Shown here: piece after piece, positions 1 through 5,187 of the stretch | How positions within the stretch are numbered: position 1 is the stretch's first letter | How the letters are laid out: each line of letters opens with the position of its first letter | Source: Verrucomicrobiota bacterium | Lineage (GTDB): Bacteria > Verrucomicrobiota > Verrucomicrobiia > Opitutales > Opitutaceae | Assembly: GCA_030916665.1 (NCBI GenBank) | Contig: JAUPWC010000611.1 | Coordinates: 1 to 6,710 of the forward strand | Length of the DNA: 6,710 nt | Direction: 5' to 3' | Translations under genes and position numbers: made by a program | Notes under the pieces: model-generated | The model's database searches: none | Told to the model about the DNA's origin: nothing | The model's input: only the letters and a program-made list of their open reading frames with translations

Positions 1-1174
1 CCTCGCCGACGGAGAACGGCGGGAAGTTGTAGTGGAGGATGAACGACTTGGAGGTCGCGCCGCCGGTGAGGCCGTCCATGTCCTGGGCTTCCTTCGTCGG
101 CCCGAGGGTGACGAGGGCGATGTTCTGGGTGTCGCCGCGCTGGAACATGGCGGAACCATGGACGCGGGGCAGCACGCCGACCTGGGAGCTGAGCGGACGG
201 AGCGACTTGGCGTCGCGGCGGTCCGAACGCTCGCCACGGGAGAGGACGGTGGCGCGGTAGGCCTTGTATTGCAGGTCCTCGAACACGACGTTCAGGTCCA
301 CGTCGGTGAACTTGTCGGCGCCGAGCTCGGCGGTGAGGGCGGCCTTGGCCTCCTCCTTGAGCGCCTTCACGTTGGCGGAGCGGACGTTCTTCTCGTAGCC
401 GAAGATGGCGGCGGAGACGCGCTCGGCGGGGACGACGCGCTCGATGATGGCGCGGGCCTCGGGGGTGGCGCCCACGAGCTTGAAGGTGGCCTTCGGCTTG
501 CCGGCGAGCTGCTGGAGCTCCTTGATCGCGGCGATGATGGGCTGGATGGCCTGGTGGCCGAACTCAAGCGCCTTGATGAACTCATCCTCGGGGAGCTGGT
601 CGGCGGAGCCCTCGATCATGAGCATGTCCTTCTCGTTGCCGACGTAGATCAGGTCGAGCGACGAGGACTGCATCTGGTCGAGGTTCGGGTTGGCGACGAA
701 GGCGCCGTCGATCAGGCCGACGCGGACGCAGCCGATCGGGCCGCTCCACGGGATGTCGGAGATGTGGAGCGCGGCGCTGGCACCGTTGACCATCGCGATG
801 TCGGAGTCGTTGATGAGGTCGGCCGACATGAGCTGGCCGATGATCTGCACCTCGTTGAGGAAACCCTCGGGAAAGAGCGGGCGGCAGGGACGGTCGCAGA
901 GGCGGGAGATGAGAATCTCGCGCTCGGAGGGGCGGCCCTCGCGTTTGAAGTAGCCGCCGGGGAAACGGCCGGCCGCGGCATACTTGTCGCGGTAGTCGCA
1001 GGTCAGGGGGAAGAAGTCCTGGCCGGGGCGCATGGTCTGCGCGGCGCAGGCGGTGACCATGACGTTGGTCTCGCCGACAGTGACGAAGACGGCGCCGCCC
1101 GCGAGGTTGGCGATGGAGCCGGTGGAGAACTTCAGGTTCAGGCCGGCGACGGAGACATTGTGTTTCTGATTCAT
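1..1174 (-). CDS. pnp: Polyribonucleotide nucleotidyltransferase (PNPase), N-terminal part
   Basis: PNPase degrades RNA 3'-to-5' by phosphorolysis and is a core part of bacterial RNA turnover. The visible reading frame starts at ATG 1174 (MNQKHNVSVAGL) and stays open for 391 codons to the window edge, out of roughly 700 usual for the family. It covers the first RNase PH-like domain (about residues 8-145), including the RNA-contact loop FPGGYFKREGRPSE at 71-84 and RLCDRPCRPLFPEGF at 91-105. The all-helical linker region follows (about 200-300), then the start of the second, catalytic RNase PH domain with LPRVHGSAMFQRGDTQ at 335-350. The KH and S1 domains would lie outside the window. Only a weak purine stretch (AGAGAAA) precedes the start. 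It follows rpsO on the same strand, the classic rpsO-pnp order, which supports the call. No frameshift is seen. Confidence 0.97.
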   Translation of the reverse strand, partial: MNQKHNVSVAGLNLKFSTGSIANLAGGAVFVTVGETNVMVTACAAQTMRPGQDFFPLTCDYRDKYAAAGRFPGGYFKREGRPSEREILISRLCDRPCRPLFPEGFLNEVQIIGQLMSADLINDSDIAMVNGASAALHISDIPWSGPIGCVRVGLIDGAFVANPNLDQMQSSSLDLIYVGNEKDMLMIEGSADQLPEDEFIKALEFGHQAIQPIIAAIKELQQLAGKPKATFKLVGATPEARAIIERVVPAERVSAAIFGYEKNVRSANVKALKEEAKAALTAELGADKFTDVDLNVVFEDLQYKAYRATVLSRGERSDRRDAKSLRPLSSQVGVLPRVHGSAMFQRGDTQNIALVTLGPTKEAQDMDGLTGGATSKSFILHYNFPPFSVGE

Positions 1175-1205
1175 TTTCGGATTTCTCTAACAGGGGTGCG
1201 CAACG

Positions 1206-1223
1206 ACCGGCCGGATTGCCGGT
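1206..1223 (-). promoter_or_regulatory. Small hairpin in the pnp leader
   Basis: On the minus strand a perfect 6-bp stem (ACCGGC/GCCGGT) closes a 6-base loop, ending about 31 bases upstream of the pnp start codon. It has no U-tract, so it is not a terminator. In Escherichia coli the pnp leader contains a stem cleaved by RNase III through which PNPase controls its own mRNA. A similar role here is inference only. In GC-rich DNA a stem of this size can also arise by chance. Confidence 0.3.
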
Positions 1224-1296
1224 GCCGAGGCGCGGGGTTCGGATCTGGCCGTTTCGGTTCCCTTCTGAATCAGCTCCCGGGAAATTTCGGATTACG

Positions 1297-1326
1297 GCTC
1301 TATGGGGTGGAGCGGCTTGACCTCAA
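1297..1326 (-). promoter_or_regulatory. pnp: Possible sigma-70-type promoter for pnp
   Basis: Read on the minus strand, TTGAGG (1326-1321) is followed after 18 bases by TAGAGC (1302-1297). The match is fair at -35 and poor at -10. A promoter in this gap is expected, because the rpsO terminator at 1422-1449 would separate pnp from rpsO transcription. The exact site is uncertain. It would give a pnp leader of about 115 bases. Confidence 0.22.
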
Positions 1327-1340
1327 GACGCTTCGGGGAA

Positions 1341-1362
1341 AACGCGCTGGGGTCAGCGCGTT
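1341..1362 (-). promoter_or_regulatory. Strong 9-bp hairpin between rpsO and pnp
   Basis: A perfect 9-bp inverted repeat, AACGCGCTG/CAGCGCGTT, encloses a 4-base loop. On the minus strand the right arm runs into TTTT and then CCCC, so the U-tract is short. It may be a backup terminator for rpsO read-through, or a processing stem in an rpsO-pnp read-through transcript comparable in position to the RNase III site of enterobacterial pnp leaders. The pairing is seen directly; the role is inferred. Confidence 0.5.
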
Positions 1363-1421
1363 CCACCTTGAAAGAGAAGTAAGCGGAAATGTCCCGTCGG
1401 TCTGTTTCTGGAAGAAGAACA

Positions 1422-1449
1422 AAAGGCGGCCCGTCGGTGGGCCGCCTTT
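1422..1449 (-). terminator. Intrinsic terminator of rpsO
   Basis: On the minus strand an 11-bp GC-rich stem (arms 1449-1439 and 1432-1422, AAAGGCGGCCC and its complement) closes a 6-base loop. It is followed by a T-rich run, TTTTGTTCTTCTTCC. It begins about 12 bases after the rpsO stop codon. This is a textbook rho-independent terminator for rpsO. Some read-through into pnp is possible, as in other bacteria with this gene pair. Confidence 0.9.
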
Positions 1450-1461
1450 CGTGAAAACGGG

Positions 1462-1725
1462 TTACTTGCGCAGGCTGAGCTTCTGCAGCAGGTCGTTGTA
1501 TTTGGCGAGGTCCTCGCTCTTGACGTAATCAAGAAGCTTGCGACGACGGCTGGCCATCTGGAGGAGGCCGCGGCGGCTGTGGAAGTCCTTGCGATGCGTG
1601 CGGAGGTGCTCGGTCAGGTGATTGATCCGGGCGGTGAGCAGCGCGATCTGGACGTCGCTGGAGCCGGTGTCCTTCTCGTGGGTTTTATACTGGGCGATGA
1701 CTTCGGATTTAACGGGTTGTGACAT
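1462..1725 (-). CDS. rpsO: 30S ribosomal protein S15
   Basis: S15 is a primary binder of the central domain of 16S rRNA, at the three-way junction of helices 20-22, and nucleates small-subunit platform assembly. The 87-residue product is close to the family norm of about 89 and is complete. It has four-helix S15 features: [19 protein letters not shown] (residues 19-37), the RNA-contacting [20 protein letters not shown] region (about 44-63), then [21 protein letters not shown]. The ATG at 1725 gives the canonical N-terminus. No Shine-Dalgarno motif is visible in AACCATATAAACC just before it. The gene has its own strong terminator downstream and a hairpin-rich leader upstream (1756-1849) that may carry autoregulation, since S15 represses its own translation in several bacteria. 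Confidence 0.98.
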   Translation of the reverse strand: MSQPVKSEVIAQYKTHEKDTGSSDVQIALLTARINHLTEHLRTHRKDFHSRRGLLQMASRRRKLLDYVKSEDLAKYNDLLQKLSLRK

Positions 1726-1755
1726 GGTTTATATGGTTGATGGCGCGGTCTTTGG

Positions 1756-1849
1756 CGGGGCTTTTACCCCGTGCCGCCAGCTTTTGGAGGGCCGGCGGCA
1801 CCGTTAGTGTCCGGTTGCCCGGACTGACCGTGGTCGAACCCTGCGACCA
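1756..1849 (-). ncRNA. Candidate structured leader RNA of rpsO (four consecutive hairpins)
   Basis: Reading the minus strand toward rpsO there are four nearly abutting inverted repeats. P1 is TGGTCG/CGACCA with a 7-base loop (1849-1831). P2 is GTCCGG/CCGGAC closed by a GCAA, GNRA-type tetraloop (1824-1809). P3 is GTGCCGCC/GGCGGCAC with a 15-base loop (1801-1771). P4 is CGGGG/CCCCG with a 6-base loop (1771-1756), sharing its outermost base with P3, so P3 and P4 stack or compete. No ORF explains the stretch and no hairpin has a U-tract. It ends 30 bases before the rpsO start. S15 leaders that mimic its rRNA site are known in several phyla and differ in structure. That this is one is inference. 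It does not match tRNA, SRP RNA or RNase P as I know them. Confidence 0.5.
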
Positions 1850-1874
1850 GCAGAGTTCAACTAACGTAAGCCGT

Positions 1875-1904
1875 AATTAACCAAGCCGGAGGCATGCCGC
1901 GCAA
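1875..1904 (-). promoter_or_regulatory. rpsO: Possible promoter of rpsO
   Basis: The 96 bases between the imm53 stop and the structured leader (1850-1945) hold no gene. On the minus strand TTGCGC (1904-1899) lies 18 bases before TTAATT (1880-1875), in the only AT-rich patch of the region. An 8-bp palindrome, GGCATGCC, sits in the spacer (1891-1898). Initiation here would give a leader of about 140 bases containing all four hairpins. No convincing terminator for the upstream vapBC-imm53 operon was found in this gap, so read-through into rpsO is possible. Confidence 0.33.
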
Positions 1905-1945
1905 GTGTTATTTTGCATGAGGCGGTTGGGGCAGGGTGGCGCGAA

Positions 1946-2273
1946 TCAAGGGTTCGCATCAGCCCAGTCCAGGAATCGGGTAATCCATTCGTCCAGCATC
2001 CCGGGGCCGCCGTGCGCCACGAATTTCTGGTCCTCAATCCTGCAAACGATCCATTTCTCTCCAGATGGTTCCTCGGTTTCTCCGATTCCGTGTGACAATG
2101 CTTCGAAAGCCCTCTTTTCGAGAACTGTCCCAGCAAGATCGATGGACAGAGACCAGCCGGGGTTATCCAAAGTGTCAATTTTGACTCCGTAGGAGTGTTC
2201 CCAGTCTCCCTCCGTTGCAGTGAGCCAAATACCAGCGTTGGAGGCGTTCGAGAGCTTTGGGGTTTCGGTTCAT
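1946..2273 (-). pseudogene. Imm53-family immunity protein gene, net +1 frameshift
   Basis: Two frames together spell a complete Imm53-type protein of about 108 residues. The first frame starts at ATG 2273 and reads MNRNPKALERLQRWYLAHCN, matching the usual family start (WY..QCNG). The second frame begins with DWEHSYGVKIDTLDNPGWSL and continues through a GG.W..C..ED..F...GGP region to FLDWADANP and a stop at 1946. The switch lies in the minus-strand run CAACGGAGGGAGACTGG (about 2203-2219), where removing one base restores the frame. Without a shift, translation ends at a TGA at 2177-2175 after 32 residues. The ATG overlaps the vapC stop in ATGA, so the gene was built to be translated with vapC. 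Imm53 proteins are predicted neutralisers of secreted polymorphic toxins. The break may be a recent mutation, a sequencing error or, less likely, programmed frameshifting. The family call is from remembered consensus. Confidence 0.8.
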
Positions 2274-2671
2274 GTTTCCCAATTTTCGACATTCAGCCCG
2301 GCAACGCGGGAAAACTCGCGGACGTTGCGGGTGACGATGGTGGCGCCGAGGCGCAGGGCTTGGGCGGCGATCAGGGTGTCGAAGGGGCCGATGCCTTGGC
2401 CGCGGGATTCGAGCTGGTGTCGGATGGTGGCGTAGCGCCGGGCGTCCTCGCGCGTGAATGGTTCGACGACGAGCAATTGCTCCAGCGATTGAAGTTTGCG
2501 GCGTTGGCCGGCGGTGCCGCCCTTGATCAGGCCAAATTCACGCTCGGCGAGCACGATGACGGACAGGCGGAGCTGATCCTTTACGAAGGTCTCCTGCATT
2601 CTGGCCGCCAACCCGGGGTGGCTGCCGCGCATGTAGGCCGAAACGGCGTTGGTGTCGGGCAGGTAGAGCAC
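2270..2671 (-). CDS. vapC: VapC-type PIN-domain ribonuclease toxin
   Basis: The 133-residue protein is a single PIN domain of type II toxin-antitoxin systems. VapC toxins cut RNA (tRNA or rRNA in studied cases) with Mg2+ held by acidic residues. Visible metal-site residues are D6 in LPDTN, E43 in LAERE and D98 in GPFDTLIAAQA. The fourth position falls in TRNVREFSRV, where N116 replaces an acid, as is common in the VapC branch ending in NNxREFSRV-like motifs. The start is GTG at 2671, which gives the normal MLYLPDTN beginning and lies 5 bases after the vapB stop. No clear ribosome site is present, so coupling to vapB is likely. The stop TGA overlaps the Imm53 start codon. VapB just upstream is the expected antidote. 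Confidence 0.92.
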   Translation of the reverse strand: MLYLPDTNAVSAYMRGSHPGLAARMQETFVKDQLRLSVIVLAEREFGLIKGGTAGQRRKLQSLEQLLVVEPFTREDARRYATIRHQLESRGQGIGPFDTLIAAQALRLGATIVTRNVREFSRVAGLNVENWET

Positions 2672-2676
2672 GGCGA

Positions 2677-2919
2677 TCAGTCGCGCGGAATGTCCGGGGC
2701 GGTGTGGGGCGGCACGTCGGCGAGCTCGGGGCAGGAGCCGGCCAGGGCGAAAAACTTGCGCCGACGCTCCTCGGCGTCGGCCCGGAGCGGCTCCAACAGC
2801 ACACCGCGCGCGGTGCGCGAGACCTTGACCTCACCGCCCGGCAGGCGAAAGGCCTTCGGCAGGCGGACAGCCTGGGAGCCGCCGTGCTGGAAGAGCTTCG
2901 CCTTGGTGAAAGTCGCCAT
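2677..2919 (-). CDS. vapB: VapB-type antitoxin, AbrB/MazE fold
   Basis: The 80-residue product opens with MATFTKAKLFQHGGSQAVRLPKAFRLPG. This is the swapped-hairpin AbrB/SpoVT DNA-binding domain of VapB antitoxins (about residues 1-45), and SQAVRLPKAFR is the signature. The C-terminal half (about 46-80, with DAEERRRKFFALAG) would be the segment that wraps and blocks the VapC active site. The ATG at 2919 was chosen because it gives the family N-terminus; the open frame above it reads through the 3' part of the DUF721 gene without similarity. The start abuts two GTAGCTAC palindromes with no Shine-Dalgarno sequence, so it may be translated from a very short or absent leader. VapB normally represses its own operon with VapC as co-repressor. 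Confidence 0.92.
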   Translation of the reverse strand: MATFTKAKLFQHGGSQAVRLPKAFRLPGGEVKVSRTARGVLLEPLRADAEERRRKFFALAGSCPELADVPPHTAPDIPRD

Positions 2920-2937
2920 GTAGCTACGAGTAGCTAC
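2920..2937 (-). promoter_or_regulatory. Probable VapB operator: two GTAGCTAC palindromes
   Basis: The 8-bp perfect palindrome GTAGCTAC occurs at 2920-2927 and again at 2930-2937. The centres are exactly 10 bp apart, about one helical turn, so both face the same side of DNA. The first copy touches the vapB start codon. AbrB-fold VapB proteins bind as dimers to paired palindromic boxes at their own promoter, so this is very likely the autoregulatory operator. The sequence is seen; protein binding is inferred. Confidence 0.75.
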
Positions 2938-2954
2938 TTGAGGGCTAGGGTCAA
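2927..2954 (-). promoter_or_regulatory. Possible vapBC promoter
   Basis: On the minus strand TTGACC (2954-2949) is a good -35 match. After 16 bases TACTCG (2932-2927) is a modest -10 lying inside the paired palindromes, so a bound VapB would block polymerase. Initiation about 7 bases further on would fall at or next to the vapB ATG, consistent with a leaderless mRNA. The -35 sits in the 41-base gap after the DUF721 stop codon. Confidence 0.4.
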
Positions 2955-2960
2955 GCCGCC

Positions 2961-3344
2961 TCAGCCGGTCTTCAGCGCCAGTCCCTTGATCCCGTCGCAG
3001 CCGGGCAGCTTGCGGAGTTTTTCGAGTATCATGCTGCGGTGGAGGAAGAGCTCGTTGCGGACGACGGCGTGGGAGACAAGGACGACGAGGAGGTTGCGCT
3101 CGACGACGAGCGGGTGCGAGTAGGTGGCGTTGGCGACACCGACCAGCTCCGGCCATTTCTCGCGGATGCTGTGCTCGAGCGAGTCGTGGCTGATGCGGTA
3201 TTTGACGAGCAGTTCGTCGATCAGCGGGCCGAGGTCCTGGGTCTTGCGGCGTTTGGAGCGACCTTCGTCCTCGGGCAACCCGCGGAAGCCGGCGATGAGG
3301 TTTTCCACCTCCCTTGAGAATTCCTTGGGCCCATCATGCGGCAT
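2961..3344 (-). CDS. DUF721 / DciA-like protein
   Basis: The 127-residue protein from ATG 3344 (MPHDGPKEFSREVENLIAGF) has a DUF721 pattern. A basic, low-complexity stretch (about residues 25-40, DEGRSKRRKTQD) is followed by IREKWPELVGVANATYSHP, a hydrophobic strand with NLLVVLVSHAVVRNELFLHR, and the closing helix MILEKLRKLPG. DciA proteins of this family promote loading of the replicative helicase DnaB in bacteria lacking DnaC/DnaI loaders. Whether this copy is the true DciA cannot be told from sequence alone. An upstream TTG start at 3380 would add 12 residues (ending LLLPL) read from the AAGTAAC repeats, so I rejected it. The leader is pyrimidine-rich with no ribosome site. The gene stands alone between an intergenic hairpin and the vapBC promoter. 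Confidence 0.8.
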   Translation of the reverse strand: MPHDGPKEFSREVENLIAGFRGLPEDEGRSKRRKTQDLGPLIDELLVKYRISHDSLEHSIREKWPELVGVANATYSHPLVVERNLLVVLVSHAVVRNELFLHRSMILEKLRKLPGCDGIKGLALKTG

Positions 3345-3350
3345 GAGGGG

Positions 3351-3381
3351 AAGTAACAAGTAACAAGTAACAAGTGGCAAG
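3351..3381. repeat. Tandem 7-bp AAGTAAC repeat
   Basis: Four units of 7 bp run head to tail: AAGTAAC at 3351, 3358 and 3365, then the variant AAGTGGC at 3372, ending with AAG at 3379. The array starts 7 bases upstream of the DUF721 start codon and so lies in its leader. It also provides the left arm of the larger inverted repeat that reaches to 3417. Confidence 0.9.
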
Positions 3382-3417
3382 ACGTGTGTCTTGCGCGTCC
3401 GATTCTTGTTACTTGTT
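3355..3417. repeat. Composite inverted repeat with nested hairpin
   Basis: AACAAGTAACAAG at 3362-3374 (or equally at 3355-3367) is the perfect complement of CTTGTTACTTGTT at 3405-3417, a 13-bp stem. Inside it lies a second perfect hairpin, CAAGAC-GTGT-GTCTTG (3378-3393). The element fills the gap between the exporter stop (3445) and the DUF721 start (3344). It has no U-tract suited to intrinsic termination. It resembles a repetitive extragenic palindrome or small non-autonomous element. Because the left arm is a tandem array, the stem can pair in two registers. Confidence 0.75.
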
Positions 3418-3444
3418 TCTTGGCATTTGAAACTTGGCGGCGGC

Positions 3445-5187
3445 TCAGGCCCCGCCGCTTTGCCGGTCGTAGAGCGACTTGTAGAGGGCGTTGCCGGCGT
3501 AGAGCGAGGCGTGGCCGCCCTGGGCGGCGAGTTCGCCCTTGTCGAAGACGAGGATCTGCGAGGCGTCGCGGATCGTGCTGAAGCGGTGGGCGATGATCAG
3601 CACGGTTTTGCCACGGACGAGCTTGCGCAGAGCGTCCTGCACGGCGGCCTCGCTGTCGGAGTCGAGCGCGCTGGTGGCCTCGTCGAGGATGAGGATCGGG
3701 GCGCCGCGCAGGAAGGCGCGGGCGATGGCGATGCGCTGCTTCTGGCCGCCGGAGAGGAGCGAGCCGCGCTCGCCGACGATGGTATCGTAGCCCTGCGGCA
3801 GCTGGCGGATAAACTCGTCGGCGTGGGCGTCCACGGCGGCGGTCATGAGCTCGTCGCGGGAGGCGTCAGCGCGTCCGAGCAGGAGGTTGTTGTAGATGGT
3901 GTCGTTGAAGAGGACCGGTTCCTGCGAGACGAGGGCGATGTTGCGGCGGAGGTCCGCCAGTTTCATCTGGCGCACGTCAATGCCGTCGATGGTCACGCGG
4001 CCGGCGGCGACCTCGTAGAAGCGCGGGACGAGGTTGGCGAAGGTGCTCTTGCCCGCGCCGCTCGGACCGACGAGCGCGCAAACGGTGCCGGCGGGGATGG
4101 AGACGTTGATGCCGCTCAGCGCCGGGGTGTCGCCGTAGGCAAACGTGACCTTGGCGAAGGCGATGTCGCCCCGCAGGCGTCCCACGGCGACCGGTTGCGC
4201 GGGGTCCTGGATCGTGACGGGCTCGTGGAGCACGGCTTCGAGGCGGTCAAGGGCGCCGAGGCCGCGCTTCAGCTCGTTGTTGAGCGCGCCGAGGCGCTTG
4301 ACCGGATCGTAGCTGGCGTAGAGAGCGGTGATCAGCGACACGAAGGTCGTCTGGTCGAGCTGGATCTTGTAGGCGTAGAGCAGGGTGAAGGCGATGCCGG
4401 CGGCCGAGATGATCTCGATGAGCGGGCCGAGGGCCTTCTCGTATTTCACGAACTTCATCTGCGCGATGATCAGCGCGCGGGTGACGAGACCGAAGCGCTC
4501 GGTTTCGCGCTCCTCCAGCCCGAAGGCGCGGATCTCGCGGGCGGCGGCGAGGTTCTCGTTGAACCGGCTGGTGACGGCGCCGAGTTCCTTCTGGATGCCG
4601 CCGGAGCGGCGGGCGAGTTTCTTGCCGATGTGGCGGATGGGCAGGACGGTCAGCGGCACGGCGGCAAGGGAGACCAGCACCAGCGGCAGGCCCTCGACCT
4701 GGTAGGCCTGCCAGGCGATGATGCTGACGCCGCCGATCAGGGTGGCCGGGCTTTTGACCAGTTCGTTGGCGACGCTGGTCAGCGCCACCTGCAGCTGGTT
4801 GGTGTCGGCGAGGCCGCGCGAGATCAGGTCGCCCGAGGAGTGGCGGCCGAAGAACGAGAGGGGCAGCAGCTGGAGCTTGCGGAAGAAGTCGCGCCGGATG
4901 GATTCGAGCACGCGGGTGCCGGCCATCTGCAGCAGGTAGGTGTTGAGGTAACCGGCGACACCGCGGATGATGAAGACCAGCGGCAGCCAGATCACGATGC
5001 CGGCGAGTTCCCAGTTGGAAAGGGGAGCGGCGTTTTCGCCGAAGACCACCGGAAAGACGAATTTCACCATCAGGGGCAGGCCGGCGCCGGTGGCCACGCC
5101 GGCGATCATGCCGCACAGGATCGCGACGATCAGCAACGAACGGTGCTCGCGCAGGTGGTGAAAATAGGGGCGGAAACGGCGGAGCAT
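3445..5187 (-). CDS. MsbA-like ABC exporter, fused membrane and ATPase domains
   Basis: The 580-residue protein is a half-transporter expected to work as a homodimer in the inner membrane. The N-terminal half (about residues 15-300) is a type I exporter membrane domain, with hydrophobic segments near 17-45, 60-80, 145-160, 166-185 and 255-290, and the coupling-region motif LPLSFFGRHSSGDLISR at 108-124. The ATPase half has an A-loop tyrosine (Y351), Walker A GPSGAGKST (374-382), Q-loop Q422, signature LSGGQ (478-482), Walker B ILILDE (498-503), D-loop SALD (506-509) and H-loop H534, all intact. The layout matches MsbA and related lipid or drug exporters; the substrate cannot be assigned. The ATG overlaps the PIN toxin stop in TGATG, and there is no ribosome site of its own, so translation is probably coupled to that gene. 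Confidence 0.95.
   Translation of the reverse strand: MLRRFRPYFHHLREHRSLLIVAILCGMIAGVATGAGLPLMVKFVFPVVFGENAAPLSNWELAGIVIWLPLVFIIRGVAGYLNTYLLQMAGTRVLESIRRDFFRKLQLLPLSFFGRHSSGDLISRGLADTNQLQVALTSVANELVKSPATLIGGVSIIAWQAYQVEGLPLVLVSLAAVPLTVLPIRHIGKKLARRSGGIQKELGAVTSRFNENLAAAREIRAFGLEERETERFGLVTRALIIAQMKFVKYEKALGPLIEIISAAGIAFTLLYAYKIQLDQTTFVSLITALYASYDPVKRLGALNNELKRGLGALDRLEAVLHEPVTIQDPAQPVAVGRLRGDIAFAKVTFAYGDTPALSGINVSIPAGTVCALVGPSGAGKSTFANLVPRFYEVAAGRVTIDGIDVRQMKLADLRRNIALVSQEPVLFNDTIYNNLLLGRADASRDELMTAAVDAHADEFIRQLPQGYDTIVGERGSLLSGGQKQRIAIARAFLRGAPILILDEATSALDSDSEAAVQDALRKLVRGKTVLIIAHRFSTIRDASQILVFDKGELAAQGGHASLYAGNALYKSLYDRQSGGA

Noticed and set aside
32..1528. A 498-codon open frame on the plus strand
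   Set aside because: It is the mirror of pnp and the end of rpsO on the minus strand. High G/C at third codon positions removes stops from the opposite frame. The translation is low-complexity (G, A, L, V, D, E rich) with no recognisable domain.
1809..1824. GTCCGGGC, similar to a conserved core string of RNase P RNA
   Set aside because: The other conserved RNase P blocks are absent and the available space (about 100 bases) is far too short. It fits a simple GCAA-capped hairpin.
1831..1849. GGTTCGACC, which looks like a tRNA T-loop
   Set aside because: The flanking bases do not form a 5-bp T-stem around it and no anticodon or acceptor arm can be drawn. The bases instead form the TGGTCG/CGACCA hairpin of the rpsO leader.
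1861..2292. A 143-codon minus-strand frame overlapping imm53
   Set aside because: It spans both halves of the Imm53 gene in a third frame, has no family resemblance, and the other two frames spell conserved Imm53 sequence.
2677..3156. Longer 159-codon version of the vapB frame
   Set aside because: The upstream extension reads through the DUF721 gene in another frame and is arginine/proline-rich. The internal ATG at 2919 gives the exact VapB N-terminus and sits at the operator.
4247..5116. A 289-codon minus-strand frame inside the exporter gene
   Set aside because: It is out of frame with the exporter, arginine/proline-rich and without any recognisable motif, so it is a shadow.
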